This document shows positions 28,069-36,940 of a stretch of 64,000 nucleotides of DNA, piece after piece. Each line of letters begins with the position of its first letter. The stretch's first letter is position 1. This DNA comes from Sphingomonas sp. (lineage in GTDB: Bacteria > Pseudomonadota > Alphaproteobacteria > Sphingomonadales > Sphingomonadaceae), in NCBI GenBank assembly GCA_025356055.1, contig JANXUU010000140.1, positions 40,569 through 104,568 of the forward strand. The letters run 5' to 3'. The position numbers were made by a program, and so were the translations under genes. The notes beneath the pieces were generated by a model. It was not told the origin of the DNA. It saw nothing but the letters and a program-made list of their open reading frames with translations, and did no database searches.

Positions 28069-29318
28069 GGATCGGGCCGACCTGGCGGGTACTTGGCGCG
28101 CTGTTCATCGGGTTGCTGGTGGGCGCGATCGCTGCTGGGCAGGGCGACGGCTGGCGTGACCCGGCGGTGCAAGTGGCGGGAGCGATCGGTGGGCTGTGGC
28201 TCGATGCGCTCAAGATGACGGTCATCCCGCTGATCGTGGCGCTGCTGGTGACGGGAATCGTCGGCGGGGCCGAAGCGGCGCGGCAAGGCGGGGTCGCGGG
28301 ACGGTCGATGGCATGGTTCGCGGTGCTGCTGACCGCGTCGGCGATCTTTGGCGCGCTGGTGATGCCGGTGCTGATCGGACTGTTCCCGCTGCCGCAAGCG
28401 GCGGCGGTGGCGTTGCGTGCGGGACTTGCGGCGGTCGATCCGCAAGCGACCGCCGCGTCGGTGCCGGGGTTGGCCGACTTCGTCCGGTCGATTGTCCCGC
28501 CCAATGTGTTCAAGGCTGCGGCGGACGGGTCGATCCTCCAGATCGTGGTGTTCACCGCGCTGTTTGCCTTCGCGATCACGCGCCTGCCTGAGATCAAGCG
28601 GCGGCCGCTGGCGGCGTTCTTCGATGCGCTGGGCGAGGCGATGCTGGTGATCATCGGATGGATCTTGTGGCTTGCACCCGTCGGCGTGCTGGCGCTGGCG
28701 TTTGCGGTCGGGGCAGGGGCAGGCAGCACGGCGTTCGGGGCGGTGCTTCATTATGTGCTGCTGGTATCGAGCCTGGGGATCGCAGTCCTGCTCGCCGCCT
28801 ATGGCGTGGCAGCGGTGGCGGCGCGGTGGCCGATCGGGCGGTTCGCGCGGGCAATGATCGCCCCGCAGGCGGTGGCGATCTCGACCCAGTCGAGCCTGGC
28901 GTCGCTGCCCGCGATGCTGGGCGCGGCGCGCGAACTTGGCGTGCCGACGGCGAATGCCGACGTGACGCTGCCCCTTGCCGTGGCGCTGTTCCGCGCGACC
29001 GGGCCGGCGATGAACATGGGGGTCGCGATTTACGTCGCGCACTGGCTCGGGATATCGCTCAGCCCGCTGGCGCTGACGACGGGAGTCGCAGTGGCGGCGA
29101 TCACGACCTATTCGGCGGTGAGCCTGCCGGGGCAGCTGAGCTTTGTCAGCAACATCGCTCCGATCGCGCTGGCGATGGGGGTGCCGATCGAGCCGCTGGC
29201 GATCCTGATCGCGGTCGAGACGGTGCCCGATATCTTCCGCACGCTGGGCAATGTGACGATGGATGTGGCGGTGATGGGCGCGGTCGCGCGGCGACCGGGG
29301 ATTGCCGTCAGTCCTTGA
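28065..29318 (+). CDS. dicarboxylate/amino acid:cation symporter (DAACS family)
   Basis: A 417-residue polytopic transporter. The family signatures are present in degenerate form: the serine-rich re-entrant loop ISTQSSLASLPAML, the NMGVAIYVA helix (from the NMDG motif) and the LPGQLSFVSNIAPIALAMG loop. Family members take up glutamate, aspartate or C4-dicarboxylates with Na+ or H+. The start is a TTG overlapping the methyltransferase stop (TTGA), and no good ribosome-binding site is seen. The altered NMDGT motif suggests a different substrate preference. Confidence 0.85.
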   Translation: MRIGPTWRVLGALFIGLLVGAIAAGQGDGWRDPAVQVAGAIGGLWLDALKMTVIPLIVALLVTGIVGGAEAARQGGVAGRSMAWFAVLLTASAIFGALVMPVLIGLFPLPQAAAVALRAGLAAVDPQATAASVPGLADFVRSIVPPNVFKAAADGSILQIVVFTALFAFAITRLPEIKRRPLAAFFDALGEAMLVIIGWILWLAPVGVLALAFAVGAGAGSTAFGAVLHYVLLVSSLGIAVLLAAYGVAAVAARWPIGRFARAMIAPQAVAISTQSSLASLPAMLGAARELGVPTANADVTLPLAVALFRATGPAMNMGVAIYVAHWLGISLSPLALTTGVAVAAITTYSAVSLPGQLSFVSNIAPIALAMGVPIEPLAILIAVETVPDIFRTLGNVTMDVAVMGAVARRPGIAVSP

Positions 29319-29360
29319 GTATCGGCCGTTCGTCGGCTGCGGGCTCCGTTCGTCGAAGCT

Positions 29361-29390
29361 CTTAGTGTATTAGTCTATCAATACACCAAG
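29361..29390. promoter_or_regulatory. near-perfect palindrome, GntR-type operator candidate
   Basis: CTTAGTGTATT (29361-29371) and AATACACCAAG (29380-29390) are inverted repeats with a single mismatch around an eight-base spacer. The inner GTGTATT/AATACAC arms are perfect. The TGTATT-N-AATACA form resembles operators of GntR (YtrA-type) repressors. It lies 75 bases before the UrcA-family gene and after the symporter. No gntR gene is in the window. Confidence 0.5.
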
Positions 29391-29464
29391 ACGGCGTGTC
29401 GTTGGCGTAACGACTTGTCTGCGGCCCAGCGGCAATATCGTCGCGGCCCGCGGAAGAAGTCGAA

Positions 29465-29773
29465 ATGATGATGCTCATCGTCCTCGCCGCTGCGGCGGCC
29501 CAACCCTCGCTCCAGCCCGTGGATGCGCTGCGCACCAGCGTCACCGTGCGCTACGGCGACCTTGTTCTCGCAACCGCGGAGGGGCAGCGCGAGCTTGACC
29601 GCCGGATCGCCAGTGCGGCGTTGCGGATCTGCACGCCCGACGTGCCGACGATCGAGCAAGCCCTTTACGATATCGACGGTTGCGTGGCGAAGGTCGTTGC
29701 GGATTCCGCGCAAGACCGTCGGCGCGCGATCGCCGCGGCGGGGCGCGAGACTCGCACCGCCACGATCGGCTGA
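29465..29773 (+). CDS. UrcA-family periplasmic protein
   Basis: A 102-residue protein with a short signal-like N-terminus (MMMLIVLAAAAAQPS). The core SVTVRYGDLVLATAEGQRELDRRIASAALRIC and a second Cys near GCVAKVVAD match the UrcA family (VRYxDLDLxxxxGxxxLxRRIxxAA plus two cysteines), common and often multicopy in sphingomonads. Function is unknown. It is preceded by a palindromic operator candidate and convergent with the LytTR regulator (7 bases between stops). Confidence 0.82.
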   Translation: MMMLIVLAAAAAQPSLQPVDALRTSVTVRYGDLVLATAEGQRELDRRIASAALRICTPDVPTIEQALYDIDGCVAKVVADSAQDRRRAIAAAGRETRTATIG

Positions 29774-29780
29774 CCGTCGA

Positions 29781-30527
29781 TCATCGGCCGGCCATTTCGC
29801 GTACTGCGTCGGAATAGAGCCGGCCGACCGGCTGTTCGGAGGCGTCGGCGAGGCGTGCGATCCAGCGGCCTGAGGCGTTGCGCGCAAAGCCGGCGATGAT
29901 GTCGCGGCGAACGATCGCCGAGCGGTGGAGGCGGATGAAGCGGGCGGGATCGAGCCCGTCCTCCATTGCGTTCATCGAGTGGTGGATGAGCCAGCTGCGC
30001 GGGCCGACGTGAAGCCGCATGTAATCGCGCTCGGCCGAGACGCGGTCGATGTCGCGCGTGGCGATGCGGACCAGGCCCGACATGTCCGACGCCCAGAATT
30101 CCTCGAGATATCGCGACGTCGGCAGCGGCGGTGCGTCGGCGGTACGGGCGGCGAGATAGGTGCGGGCTCGAGCGAGCGCGCGTTCGAGGCGAGCGGGCTC
30201 GACCGGCTTCATGACATAATCGACCGCGGCGACTTCGAATGCGGCAACGGCGAACTGGTCGAAGGCGGTGACGAAGATGACTGCGGGCGAGGGGCGCCGG
30301 CTGGAAAGGGCGCGCGCGACCTCGATCCCGTCGAGCCCGGGCATGGCGATGTCGAGCAGGACCAGATCGGGGTCGAGCGCCTCGGCCATGCGCACCGCGC
30401 TTTCGCCGTCGCTGGCAGTGCCGACAAGATCGACCCCGTCACACCGCGCGAGGAGCAGCTGAAGGCGCTCGGTCGCGAGCGGTTCGTCGTCGGCGATGAG
30501 CAGGCGGAGAGGGGCGAGTTCGGTCAT
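29781..30527 (-). CDS. LytTR-type response regulator
   Basis: A 248-residue regulator. The receiver domain has DDEPLA, phospho-acceptor Asp in LVLLDIAMPG, Thr in FVTAFDQ and Lys in VMKPVEP. The C-terminal LytTR DNA-binding domain covers about residues 140-248 (RDIDRVSAERDYMRLHVG ... FIRLHRSAIVRRD). It is encoded with the upstream histidine kinase (ATGA overlap), making a LytS/LytR-like two-component system that usually controls a small set of nearby genes. The target is not evident. Confidence 0.9.
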   Translation of the reverse strand: MTELAPLRLLIADDEPLATERLQLLLARCDGVDLVGTASDGESAVRMAEALDPDLVLLDIAMPGLDGIEVARALSSRRPSPAVIFVTAFDQFAVAAFEVAAVDYVMKPVEPARLERALARARTYLAARTADAPPLPTSRYLEEFWASDMSGLVRIATRDIDRVSAERDYMRLHVGPRSWLIHHSMNAMEDGLDPARFIRLHRSAIVRRDIIAGFARNASGRWIARLADASEQPVGRLYSDAVREMAGR

Positions 30528-31789
30528 GCGTGGCCTTCGGCGGTTTCGAGCGGCATCGTCATGCGCACTTCGAACCCGCCGGTATCGAGCGCACCGAAGG
30601 TGCAACTCGCGGCGTCGCCAAAGCGGGCCTTGAGGCGGGCACAGACGTTGACCAGGCCGACGCCCGTGCCGTGCTCGGCGGGGGCGGGCCGGGCGAGCCG
30701 AACTGTACCCTCCCCGCGGTTGGTAACGACGATCGTCAGCGCCTTGCCGCCGGCGGGGCGCGCGGTGATCGTCAACACGACCTTTTCGCGAGTCGCCGAG
30801 ACGCCGTACTTGATCGCATTCTCGACGATCGGCTGGAGCAGCAGGGCAGGCAGCCGCGCCTGTTCAAGGCCAGGGGCGACGTCGATCTCGACTCGCAATC
30901 GTTTGGGGAAGCGGACGGTCTCGATGTCGAGATAATGTTGCTGAAGCGCGATTTCGTCGGCCAGCGTGACGTCGGCGGTCGGATCGATCGTCAGCGACGA
31001 GCGAAAGAAGGCCGAGAGCTTGAGGATCATCGCCTCGGCCTCGGCGTTGCGGCTGGCGAGAACCAGTGACGACAGGCTGTTGAGGGTGTTGAACAGGAAG
31101 TGCGGATTGACCTGATAGCGGAGCGCGCGGACTTGCGCGGTGCGCGCCGCGGTCTCGGCCTCGGCGACGCGCTCTCGGGCGCGTGAGGCTTCGCTCTGGG
31201 CCTGCGCGGCGAGGTAGAAGGCACTCCACGCGGCGAAAAAGAATAGCCACACGACGCTGGCGTCGGCGGCGACGCGAATGATTTCGCGGCGGGGAAGCTG
31301 CGCGATCTTGGGAAGGGTGAAGACAAGCGGTTCGGCGGCGTGTCGTTCGATGCGGACCTGCGAGCCCTTCGCGATGATGACCATGCCTTCGCGCGCCTGA
31401 ATGCGGACCTCGTCCTGCGGCTCGTGGAGGCGCGAGTCGGACAGCAACAGCACCGCCGCCTGGGCAAGCGCGGCGAGGACCGAGGCGCCGATGGCGATGG
31501 CGACCCGGCCGCGCAGGCTGGTGCGGCGGCCGACCAGCGCAATGGCGAAATAGATGGCAAAGGTCAGGACGACCCCGCTGAGGATGGTGACGGCGCGGTT
31601 CTGAATCACGCCGAGCGCATCGCCGCCGAGCAGCGCGCGGGCGACGACGGTCAAGCCGTAGACAAGCCAGAAGGCGAAGATCGACTTGGCGGCGAGTCCC
31701 CAGTCGGCGAGCGCGGATTTGCGTGGCGAGTTCCGCGCGGCGGTGGGCTCGGCGACATTGAGGGCGGTTTGGGAAGTGATCGCATCCAT
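30524..31789 (-). CDS. LytS/YehU-type sensor histidine kinase
   Basis: A 421-residue membrane kinase. Four hydrophobic helices are visible: two near the N-terminus (SIFAFWLVYGLTVVARALL, AVTILSGVVLTFAIYFAIAL), one following (VAIAIGASVLAALAQAAVLL) and one before a coiled coil (VVWLFFFAAWSAFYLAA). The His_kinase domain has NPHFLFNTLNSLSSLV with the phosphorylated His, and the ATPase has QPIVENAIKYGV and GTGVGLVNVCARL. The signal sensed is unknown; about 50 periplasmic residues may bind it. The start MDAITSQTALN was chosen because upstream frame sequence is low-complexity. Confidence 0.9.
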   Translation of the reverse strand: MDAITSQTALNVAEPTAARNSPRKSALADWGLAAKSIFAFWLVYGLTVVARALLGGDALGVIQNRAVTILSGVVLTFAIYFAIALVGRRTSLRGRVAIAIGASVLAALAQAAVLLLSDSRLHEPQDEVRIQAREGMVIIAKGSQVRIERHAAEPLVFTLPKIAQLPRREIIRVAADASVVWLFFFAAWSAFYLAAQAQSEASRARERVAEAETAARTAQVRALRYQVNPHFLFNTLNSLSSLVLASRNAEAEAMILKLSAFFRSSLTIDPTADVTLADEIALQQHYLDIETVRFPKRLRVEIDVAPGLEQARLPALLLQPIVENAIKYGVSATREKVVLTITARPAGGKALTIVVTNRGEGTVRLARPAPAEHGTGVGLVNVCARLKARFGDAASCTFGALDTGGFEVRMTMPLETAEGHA

Positions 31790-31940
31790 GGCGGCGCAAT
31801 CTGATCGCTTGACGACGGCGTGTCGAGCGGTCCCCCTGCACTTGGCCGAACGAGCGGGCGCGCCGGTCGAACAAACTTGGTCTGCGTGACGGAACGGCGG
31901 CGGGCAACGGCTCGTTTCGTTGGCAAAAGGAGATGGGCAG

Positions 31941-32171
31941 ATGACTGAAGACATCAAGCATGCGGACCAGGCCGGCCAAGCCGCGCCTCCCGCGCCGACC
32001 CTGTCCGGGGATCCCGAACGCGAGCTCGAATTGAAGCTCAAGAAGGATCCGGGAGACAAGCAGGCACAAGTTGACGTCGGATCGGACCAATCGATGGACG
32101 CCTCGGACCCGTCATCGGCGACCCAGCCGGGCGGCAATGAGCCGGTGCCGTCGTCCGGCTTCCCCGAGTAA
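31941..32171 (+). CDS. small acidic disordered hypothetical protein
   Basis: A 76-residue acidic protein rich in Asp, Pro, Ala and Gln, with LSGDPERELELKLKKDP and SMDASDPSSATQPGG segments. Short proteins with SMDASDPP-like cores are widespread in proteobacteria with no known function. GGAG lies eight bases before the ATG at 31941. It is divergent from the kinase gene. Confidence 0.6.
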   Translation: MTEDIKHADQAGQAAPPAPTLSGDPERELELKLKKDPGDKQAQVDVGSDQSMDASDPSSATQPGGNEPVPSSGFPE

Positions 32172-32360
32172 TCGATGCGTAATCCTGCTCTTTGCGGCGT
32201 GGCGCAAATACCACGCCGCGAAGCGAAGTCTCACGATCGAGAAATTCAAGTTGCGGCAAGTCCTCGCCTCTGATTCATTGTGAACGGGGGGTGGACCTGT
32301 GGTTAAGCAATTGGAAACTGTGCTGGCCGCATGCTTCACCGGTAGGCAAGGAGCCGGGTG

Positions 32361-32912
32361 ATGAGCACGAGGACCAGTCAGCCAAGCGGGGGCGTGTTGC
32401 TCCTTTCGGAGATGAAGGAGTTCGCCGGCTTTCCGAAGGCAACCCAGCGCTACATCCGCCGGTCGCTTGATGTCGCCTACGGCCGCTCGAACCCGATCGA
32501 GACGTGGTCGCGTGACGAGGGCGAGACCGCCTCGATCCGTGCCCAGGCGCGGTTTTACAAGCAGCTCGACCATCTGCGCCACAATGTTCCCGACGATAGC
32601 GGTCTCGACATGATCGAGCCGTTCCTCGGCTTGCTCGTTACGCTCGTCGCCTTCGACCTTGGCCAAGATCGACTCCCCAGCTTCGCCGCTTATCGCTTTC
32701 TCTACGAGCGGCTGCTTGGTGCGGGCGCACGACCGTGGTTGCCGGCCGCCTTCTGCGCAGCGTCGGCGCTGCCGCACCTGCATCCCGACCGCCGCCGCCT
32801 GTTGCTCCAGTCGATCAGCGAAAGCGCGGCGACCGCGCCGGGCTGGTCTAACCGCGAGCCGATATTCTGGCCCGAATGGGTCGAAAAGGTCGATCTCGCC
32901 GCCGCAGCCTGA
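32361..32912 (+). CDS. hypothetical protein, unrecognised
   Basis: A 183-residue soluble protein. AAGGAG seven bases before the ATG at 32361 supports the start. The sequence has aromatic-rich helical segments (ATQRYIRRSLDVAYGRSNPIETW, SFAAYRFLYERLLGAGARPW) and no signal or membrane helix. No family recognised. A long competing frame on the minus strand has unnatural composition and was rejected. It lies upstream of aroG with 90 bases between. Confidence 0.6.
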   Translation: MSTRTSQPSGGVLLLSEMKEFAGFPKATQRYIRRSLDVAYGRSNPIETWSRDEGETASIRAQARFYKQLDHLRHNVPDDSGLDMIEPFLGLLVTLVAFDLGQDRLPSFAAYRFLYERLLGAGARPWLPAAFCAASALPHLHPDRRRLLLQSISESAATAPGWSNREPIFWPEWVEKVDLAAAA

Positions 32913-33002
32913 GCTTCTTGCGCAGTAGGTAGCGACAAGCGCGCGTCGCACTGCTAGCGGATATGGGATCCCGTTTACGGGCGTTCCAATACCGAGAGTG
33001 AC

Positions 33003-34076
33003 ATGCCGCCGAAAATCGATGACGCCCGAATCGCGGGGATCAAGGAATTGTCTCCGCCGTCGCACTTGCTTCGCGAATGTGCGCTGAGCGGAGCGGCGAG
33101 CGACACTGTCGTTGCGGCACGGCGCGCGATCCACGAGATACTGACGGGGCGCGACGACCGGCTGCTGCTGGTGATCGGGCCGTGCTCGATCCACGATCCG
33201 GCGGCCGCGCGGGAGTATGCGACGCGGCTCGCCGCCGAGCGCAAGCGGCTGTCGGGCACGCTAGAGATCGTCATGCGGGTCTATTTCGAGAAGCCACGGA
33301 CGACGGTGGGGTGGAAGGGGCTGATCAACGACCCTGGGCTCGACGGGACATTCGACATCAACCGCGGTCTTCGTACCGCGCGCGAACTGCTGCTCGGCAT
33401 CAACGAGATGGGGCTTCCGGCGGGGACCGAGTATCTCGACATGATCACGCCGCAATATCTGGCGGACCTGGTGTCGTGGGGGGCGATCGGGGCGCGGACG
33501 ACCGAGTCGCAAGTGCACCGCGAGCTGGCCTCGGGACTGTCGTGCGCGGTCGGGTTCAAGAATGGCACCGACGGCAATTTGAAGATCGCACTGGACGCGG
33601 TCGCGGCGGCGTCGCAGCCGCACCACTTCCTGTCGGTGACCAAGGGCGGTCATTCGGCGATCGTGTCGACCACCGGCAACGAGGATTGCCACGTCATCCT
33701 GCGCGGCGGGAAGACGCCCAATTACAACGTCGACAGCATCGCAGCGGCAAGCGCCGAGGCCGACAAGGCGGGCGCCGCATGCCGGATCATGGTAGATGCG
33801 AGCCACGGCAACAGCAGCAAGGACCCGGCCAACCAGCGGCTGGTGATCGACGATGTCGCGGCGCAGATCGCGGGCGGCGAGCGACGAGTGTTCGGGCTGA
33901 TGATCGAAAGCAATCTGGTCGCGGGCAAGCAGGCGCTCGTCGCCGGGCAAGCGCTGACTTACGGGCAGAGCATTACCGACGGGTGCATCGGCTGGGATGA
34001 CAGTGTTGCGCTGATGAACCGCCTTGCCGCCGCAGTGGAGCAGCGCCGTGCCCTAAACGAAAGCGCCGCCGCTTAA
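33003..34076 (+). CDS. aroG: 3-deoxy-7-phosphoheptulonate synthase, E. coli AroFGH type
   Basis: First shikimate-pathway enzyme: PEP plus erythrose-4-phosphate to DAHP. The 357-residue protein is class I-alpha, like E. coli Aro[63 protein letters not shown] and the metal motif [11 protein letters not shown]. This class normally carries aromatic-amino-acid feedback inhibition. A second, unrelated-subclass DAHP synthase heads the trp operon at 52.8 kb. The TAA stop shares TTAA with the convergent ferredoxin stop. Confidence 0.95.
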   Translation: MPPKIDDARIAGIKELSPPSHLLRECALSGAASDTVVAARRAIHEILTGRDDRLLLVIGPCSIHDPAAAREYATRLAAERKRLSGTLEIVMRVYFEKPRTTVGWKGLINDPGLDGTFDINRGLRTARELLLGINEMGLPAGTEYLDMITPQYLADLVSWGAIGARTTESQVHRELASGLSCAVGFKNGTDGNLKIALDAVAAASQPHHFLSVTKGGHSAIVSTTGNEDCHVILRGGKTPNYNVDSIAAASAEADKAGAACRIMVDASHGNSSKDPANQRLVIDDVAAQIAGGERRVFGLMIESNLVAGKQALVAGQALTYGQSITDGCIGWDDSVALMNRLAAAVEQRRALNESAAA

Positions 34077-34390
34077 TCTTCCGGCGCGATCGTTGCGCGC
34101 AGGCCGTCGAGACCGGGGCTGACCGAGATCTGGCACGACAGGCGGCTGTTGGGCTTGCGAGCGTCGCTGCTGTCGAGAAGGTCGTTCTCGTCCTCACTCA
34201 TCGGCAACAGCCGGTCGACGAAGGCGTCGTCGACAAATACGTGGCACGTCGCGCAGCTCATGCAGCCGCCGCACAGCGCGAGCAGTTCGTCGAAGCCCGC
34301 GTCGCGGATATTCTCCATCAGGCTGACGCCGTCCTTGGCCGAAATGCTGCGTTCGCCGCCCGAGCGGTCGATGATCGTGATACTGGTCAT
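34073..34390 (-). CDS. 2Fe-2S ferredoxin, adrenodoxin/putidaredoxin type
   Basis: A 105-residue soluble electron carrier. The cluster ligands Cys-x5-Cys-x2-Cys ([14 protein letters not shown]) and the distant fourth Cys in SRLSCQI fit vertebrate-type ferredoxins. [10 protein letters not shown] is the acidic partner-binding region. Such proteins serve P450s, Rieske oxygenases or Fe-S assembly. No partner adjoins it; the solitary Rieske oxygenase at 12.0 kb is a speculative candidate. The start [12 protein letters not shown] was chosen over upstream frame extension. Confidence 0.92.
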   Translation of the reverse strand: MTSITIIDRSGGERSISAKDGVSLMENIRDAGFDELLALCGGCMSCATCHVFVDDAFVDRLLPMSEDENDLLDSSDARKPNSRLSCQISVSPGLDGLRATIAPED

Positions 34391-34451
34391 GGCCGCGCTC
34401 CTTGCCGGATCGGGCGCGAGGCTGCAATGCCCGCGTGAGGGTATCGCGGGG

Positions 34452-35624
34452 GTGAAATTTCGAGTGCGGATCGGGTTCCTGTTCAATCATGACCAGCTCC
34501 ACCAGGTCGCGCACAGCCTGCCGATTGCGCTCGCGCTGGCGAAAATGGGGACAGGGGCCGAGATCGTGCTGGCGACGACCAGCGCTCGGATCCGGGGCGA
34601 GGTCGAGCGGGTGGCGAGGGCCGCGGTCGGGGACGGGGTCGAACTGGTCCAGCTCGAACTTCGCGGGCGGGGGACGCGGTTGCTCGAGCGGTTTGCGGGG
34701 CGGTTGCTGCCGGTGCGCAAGCTGGGCGTGCTGGCCGATAATGTCGATTTCTTCCGCTCGCTCGACGTGCTGGTGGTGGCAGAAAAGACTTCGCTGGCGT
34801 TGAAGCGGCGTTTCGGGCTCGCCGGGCTGAAGATCGTCCACACGCGGCATGGCGCGGGCGATCGGGCGATCGGGTTCGACAAGGCGAGTGCGGGGTTCGA
34901 CGCGGTGCTGATTTCAGGCCCCAAGATCGGCGAACGGCTGGTGCGCGAGGCGGGGGTCGCGCCAGAAAAGCTTCACCAGGTCGGTTATCCCAAGTTCGAC
35001 CTCCATCGCGACACGCGCGTCGAGCTGCCGCTGGCAAGGGATGGACGGCCGGTGGTGGTCTACAACCCGCACCCGTCGCCACACTTGTCGTCATGGTACA
35101 AAATGGGTCCGGCGATCCTCGACTGGTTCGTGGCGCACCCGGACTATCAGCTGATCTTCGCGCCGCACGTCATGCTGTTCGAGCGGCCGGTAGCGATCTC
35201 GGTCGACAAGCTGCGCGTGGCCCTGCCGGGGCGGATCGAGGAACGCTGGCGGCAGGCGGATAATATCGCAATCGACACGGGCAGCCGGGCATCGACGACG
35301 ATGGCTTATACCAATGCCGCCGACATCTATCTCGGCGACGCGAGCAGCCAGGTTTACGAGTTTCTGCTGAGGCCGCGGCCGTGTGTGTTCGTCGACGCGC
35401 ATCATAGTGCGTGGCGCGGAAATCCCGATTTCGCGCATTGGCAGGCGGGGCCGGTGATCGACGACGTTGCCATGCTCGGCGAGGGACTGGCCGAGGCGCG
35501 GCGCGATTTCGAGACCCTCTATCGCCCGGTGCAGGAGCGATTGTTCGCGCATAGTTTCGACCTAACTGATGAGCCGTCGGCGGTGCGCGCCGCTCGCGCC
35601 ATTGCGCAGGTCGCGGGACTGTGA
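34452..35624 (+). CDS. CDP-glycerol glycerophosphotransferase-like GT-B protein
   Basis: About 390 residues starting at a GTG ([14 protein letters not shown]). The C-terminal half has [20 protein letters not shown]-like [34 protein letters not shown] and a terminal helix, similar to the CDP-glycerol:polyglycerophosphate glycerophosphotransferase fold and related GT-B enzymes. It opens a coupled run with the flippase and GT4 genes (GTGA overlaps), so it probably acts on an exported glycan or lipid-linked intermediate. The acceptor is unknown, and the exact start is uncertain because the ribosome-binding site is weak. Confidence 0.7.
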   Translation: MKFRVRIGFLFNHDQLHQVAHSLPIALALAKMGTGAEIVLATTSARIRGEVERVARAAVGDGVELVQLELRGRGTRLLERFAGRLLPVRKLGVLADNVDFFRSLDVLVVAEKTSLALKRRFGLAGLKIVHTRHGAGDRAIGFDKASAGFDAVLISGPKIGERLVREAGVAPEKLHQVGYPKFDLHRDTRVELPLARDGRPVVVYNPHPSPHLSSWYKMGPAILDWFVAHPDYQLIFAPHVMLFERPVAISVDKLRVALPGRIEERWRQADNIAIDTGSRASTTMAYTNAADIYLGDASSQVYEFLLRPRPCVFVDAHHSAWRGNPDFAHWQAGPVIDDVAMLGEGLAEARRDFETLYRPVQERLFAHSFDLTDEPSAVRAARAIAQVAGL

Positions 35625-36940
35625 CGACCGTCCCACCCGCGGGGATCGTGCGGCGGATCTATGCCAACCTCGCGCGGCTGATCGGGGGCAAGGCGGGAGC
35701 GGGGGTGATCAGCCTTGGCTACATGATCATTGCGGCGCGTGAACTGGGGCCGACCGATTACGGCGTGTTGATGCTGGTTCATACGTTCGCGATGACCGTC
35801 GGCGGGATCGTCGAGTTTCCCGGCTGGCACGCGATCGTCCGTTATGGCGCGGAGGCGCTCGAGGCGGATGATCGCGGTCGCCTGGGACGGTTGCTTCGGT
35901 TCGCGGGGGCGGTCGAATTGACTGGCGGGGCGGCGGCGGTGGCGACGGCGGCGATGCTTGGGCCGCTATTTGGGGCTCGGCTAGGCTGGTCGCCGGTCGC
36001 GGTGGGGTTCGCGCTGCCTTACAGTTTCGCGGTGCTGGCTTCGATCCGGGCGACCCCGGCGGGGTATCTGCAATTGGCCGGACGGTTCGATCTGCTCGGG
36101 CTGCACACGCTCTTGGCACCGATGGTGCGGCTGGCGGGGGCGGGGATTGCGGCGGCGATTGGGGCGGGGCTGCACGGGTTCCTACTCGCGTGGCTGATCG
36201 CGGCATTGATCGAATGGGCGTCATTGTGGGTGATCGGGCTGTGGGTGGCGCGGCGCGAACTCGGGTCGGTGCCGATGGCGGGTTCGATGCGCGGGGTGAC
36301 GACCGAAAATGACGGCATCTGGCGGTTCATGATCGGGGCCAACGCTGACGTGACCTTCGGAGAGCTCGCCGGACGCATTCCGCCGCTGCTGATCGGGGCG
36401 ACGCTCGGATCGGTCGCGGTCGGACTTTATTCGCTGGCGCAGCGCGTGACGAGTGTGCTGGCGGTACCGGCGCAGGTGCTGGGGCAGGCGGCCTATGCCG
36501 AGTTTGCCCGCGTGGTTGCGGCGGGGGGGCATGGCGCGCCGCTTAGGGCCGCTCTCAATCAAAGTTTGCGGATCGCACTGATTGCGGCGACACCGGTGGT
36601 CGTTGTGCTGCTGTTGTTCGGGCGTCAGGTGGCGGTGCTGATCGGCGGACCGGCCTATGCCGGAGCGGCGGGATTGCTGGTGTGGCTCACGCTGGCCCGC
36701 GCGATCCTGCTGGCGGGACCGCCGACGAGCGCGGCGCTGGTCGCGCTGGGGCGGCCGTCGCTGTCGGTCACGGCCAATCTGGGAAGTGCGTTCGCGACGC
36801 TGCCCTTGCTGTTCGTTCTGCTGGAGGAAGCGGGGATCGAAGGGGCGGGGTGGCAGGCGGTGGTGCAGGCGGCGCTGGCGGTGGGGCTGCTGCTGTTTTT
36901 TGTGCGGCGCGAGAGCCAGCGACGCGAGGCGACTGCGTGA
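35621..36940 (+). CDS. polysaccharide flippase (Wzx/MOP superfamily)
   Basis: A 439-residue integral membrane protein with about 12-14 hydrophobic helices. The N-terminal NLARLIGGKAGAGVISLGYMIIAARELGPTDYGVL is typical of oligosaccharide flippases of the MOP/MATE superfamily. It presumably moves lipid-linked glycan across the inner membrane. The GTG start overlaps the previous stop by four bases, and its own stop overlaps the next GTG the same way. Confidence 0.87.
   Translation: MTTVPPAGIVRRIYANLARLIGGKAGAGVISLGYMIIAARELGPTDYGVLMLVHTFAMTVGGIVEFPGWHAIVRYGAEALEADDRGRLGRLLRFAGAVELTGGAAAVATAAMLGPLFGARLGWSPVAVGFALPYSFAVLASIRATPAGYLQLAGRFDLLGLHTLLAPMVRLAGAGIAAAIGAGLHGFLLAWLIAALIEWASLWVIGLWVARRELGSVPMAGSMRGVTTENDGIWRFMIGANADVTFGELAGRIPPLLIGATLGSVAVGLYSLAQRVTSVLAVPAQVLGQAAYAEFARVVAAGGHGAPLRAALNQSLRIALIAATPVVVVLLLFGRQVAVLIGGPAYAGAAGLLVWLTLARAILLAGPPTSAALVALGRPSLSVTANLGSAFATLPLLFVLLEEAGIEGAGWQAVVQAALAVGLLLFFVRRESQRREATA

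Noticed and set aside
30864-32090. Minus-strand open frame (about 408 codons) offset from the histidine kinase
   Set aside because: Arg-rich translation in the wrong frame of the kinase gene, which has all HATPase motifs in another frame.
32112-33194. Long minus-strand open frame (about 360 codons) over the unknown gene at 32.4 kb and the aroG start
   Set aside because: Arg/His/Gln-rich low-complexity translation with no family signature. It overlaps a plus-strand frame with a good ribosome-binding site and the certain aroG start.
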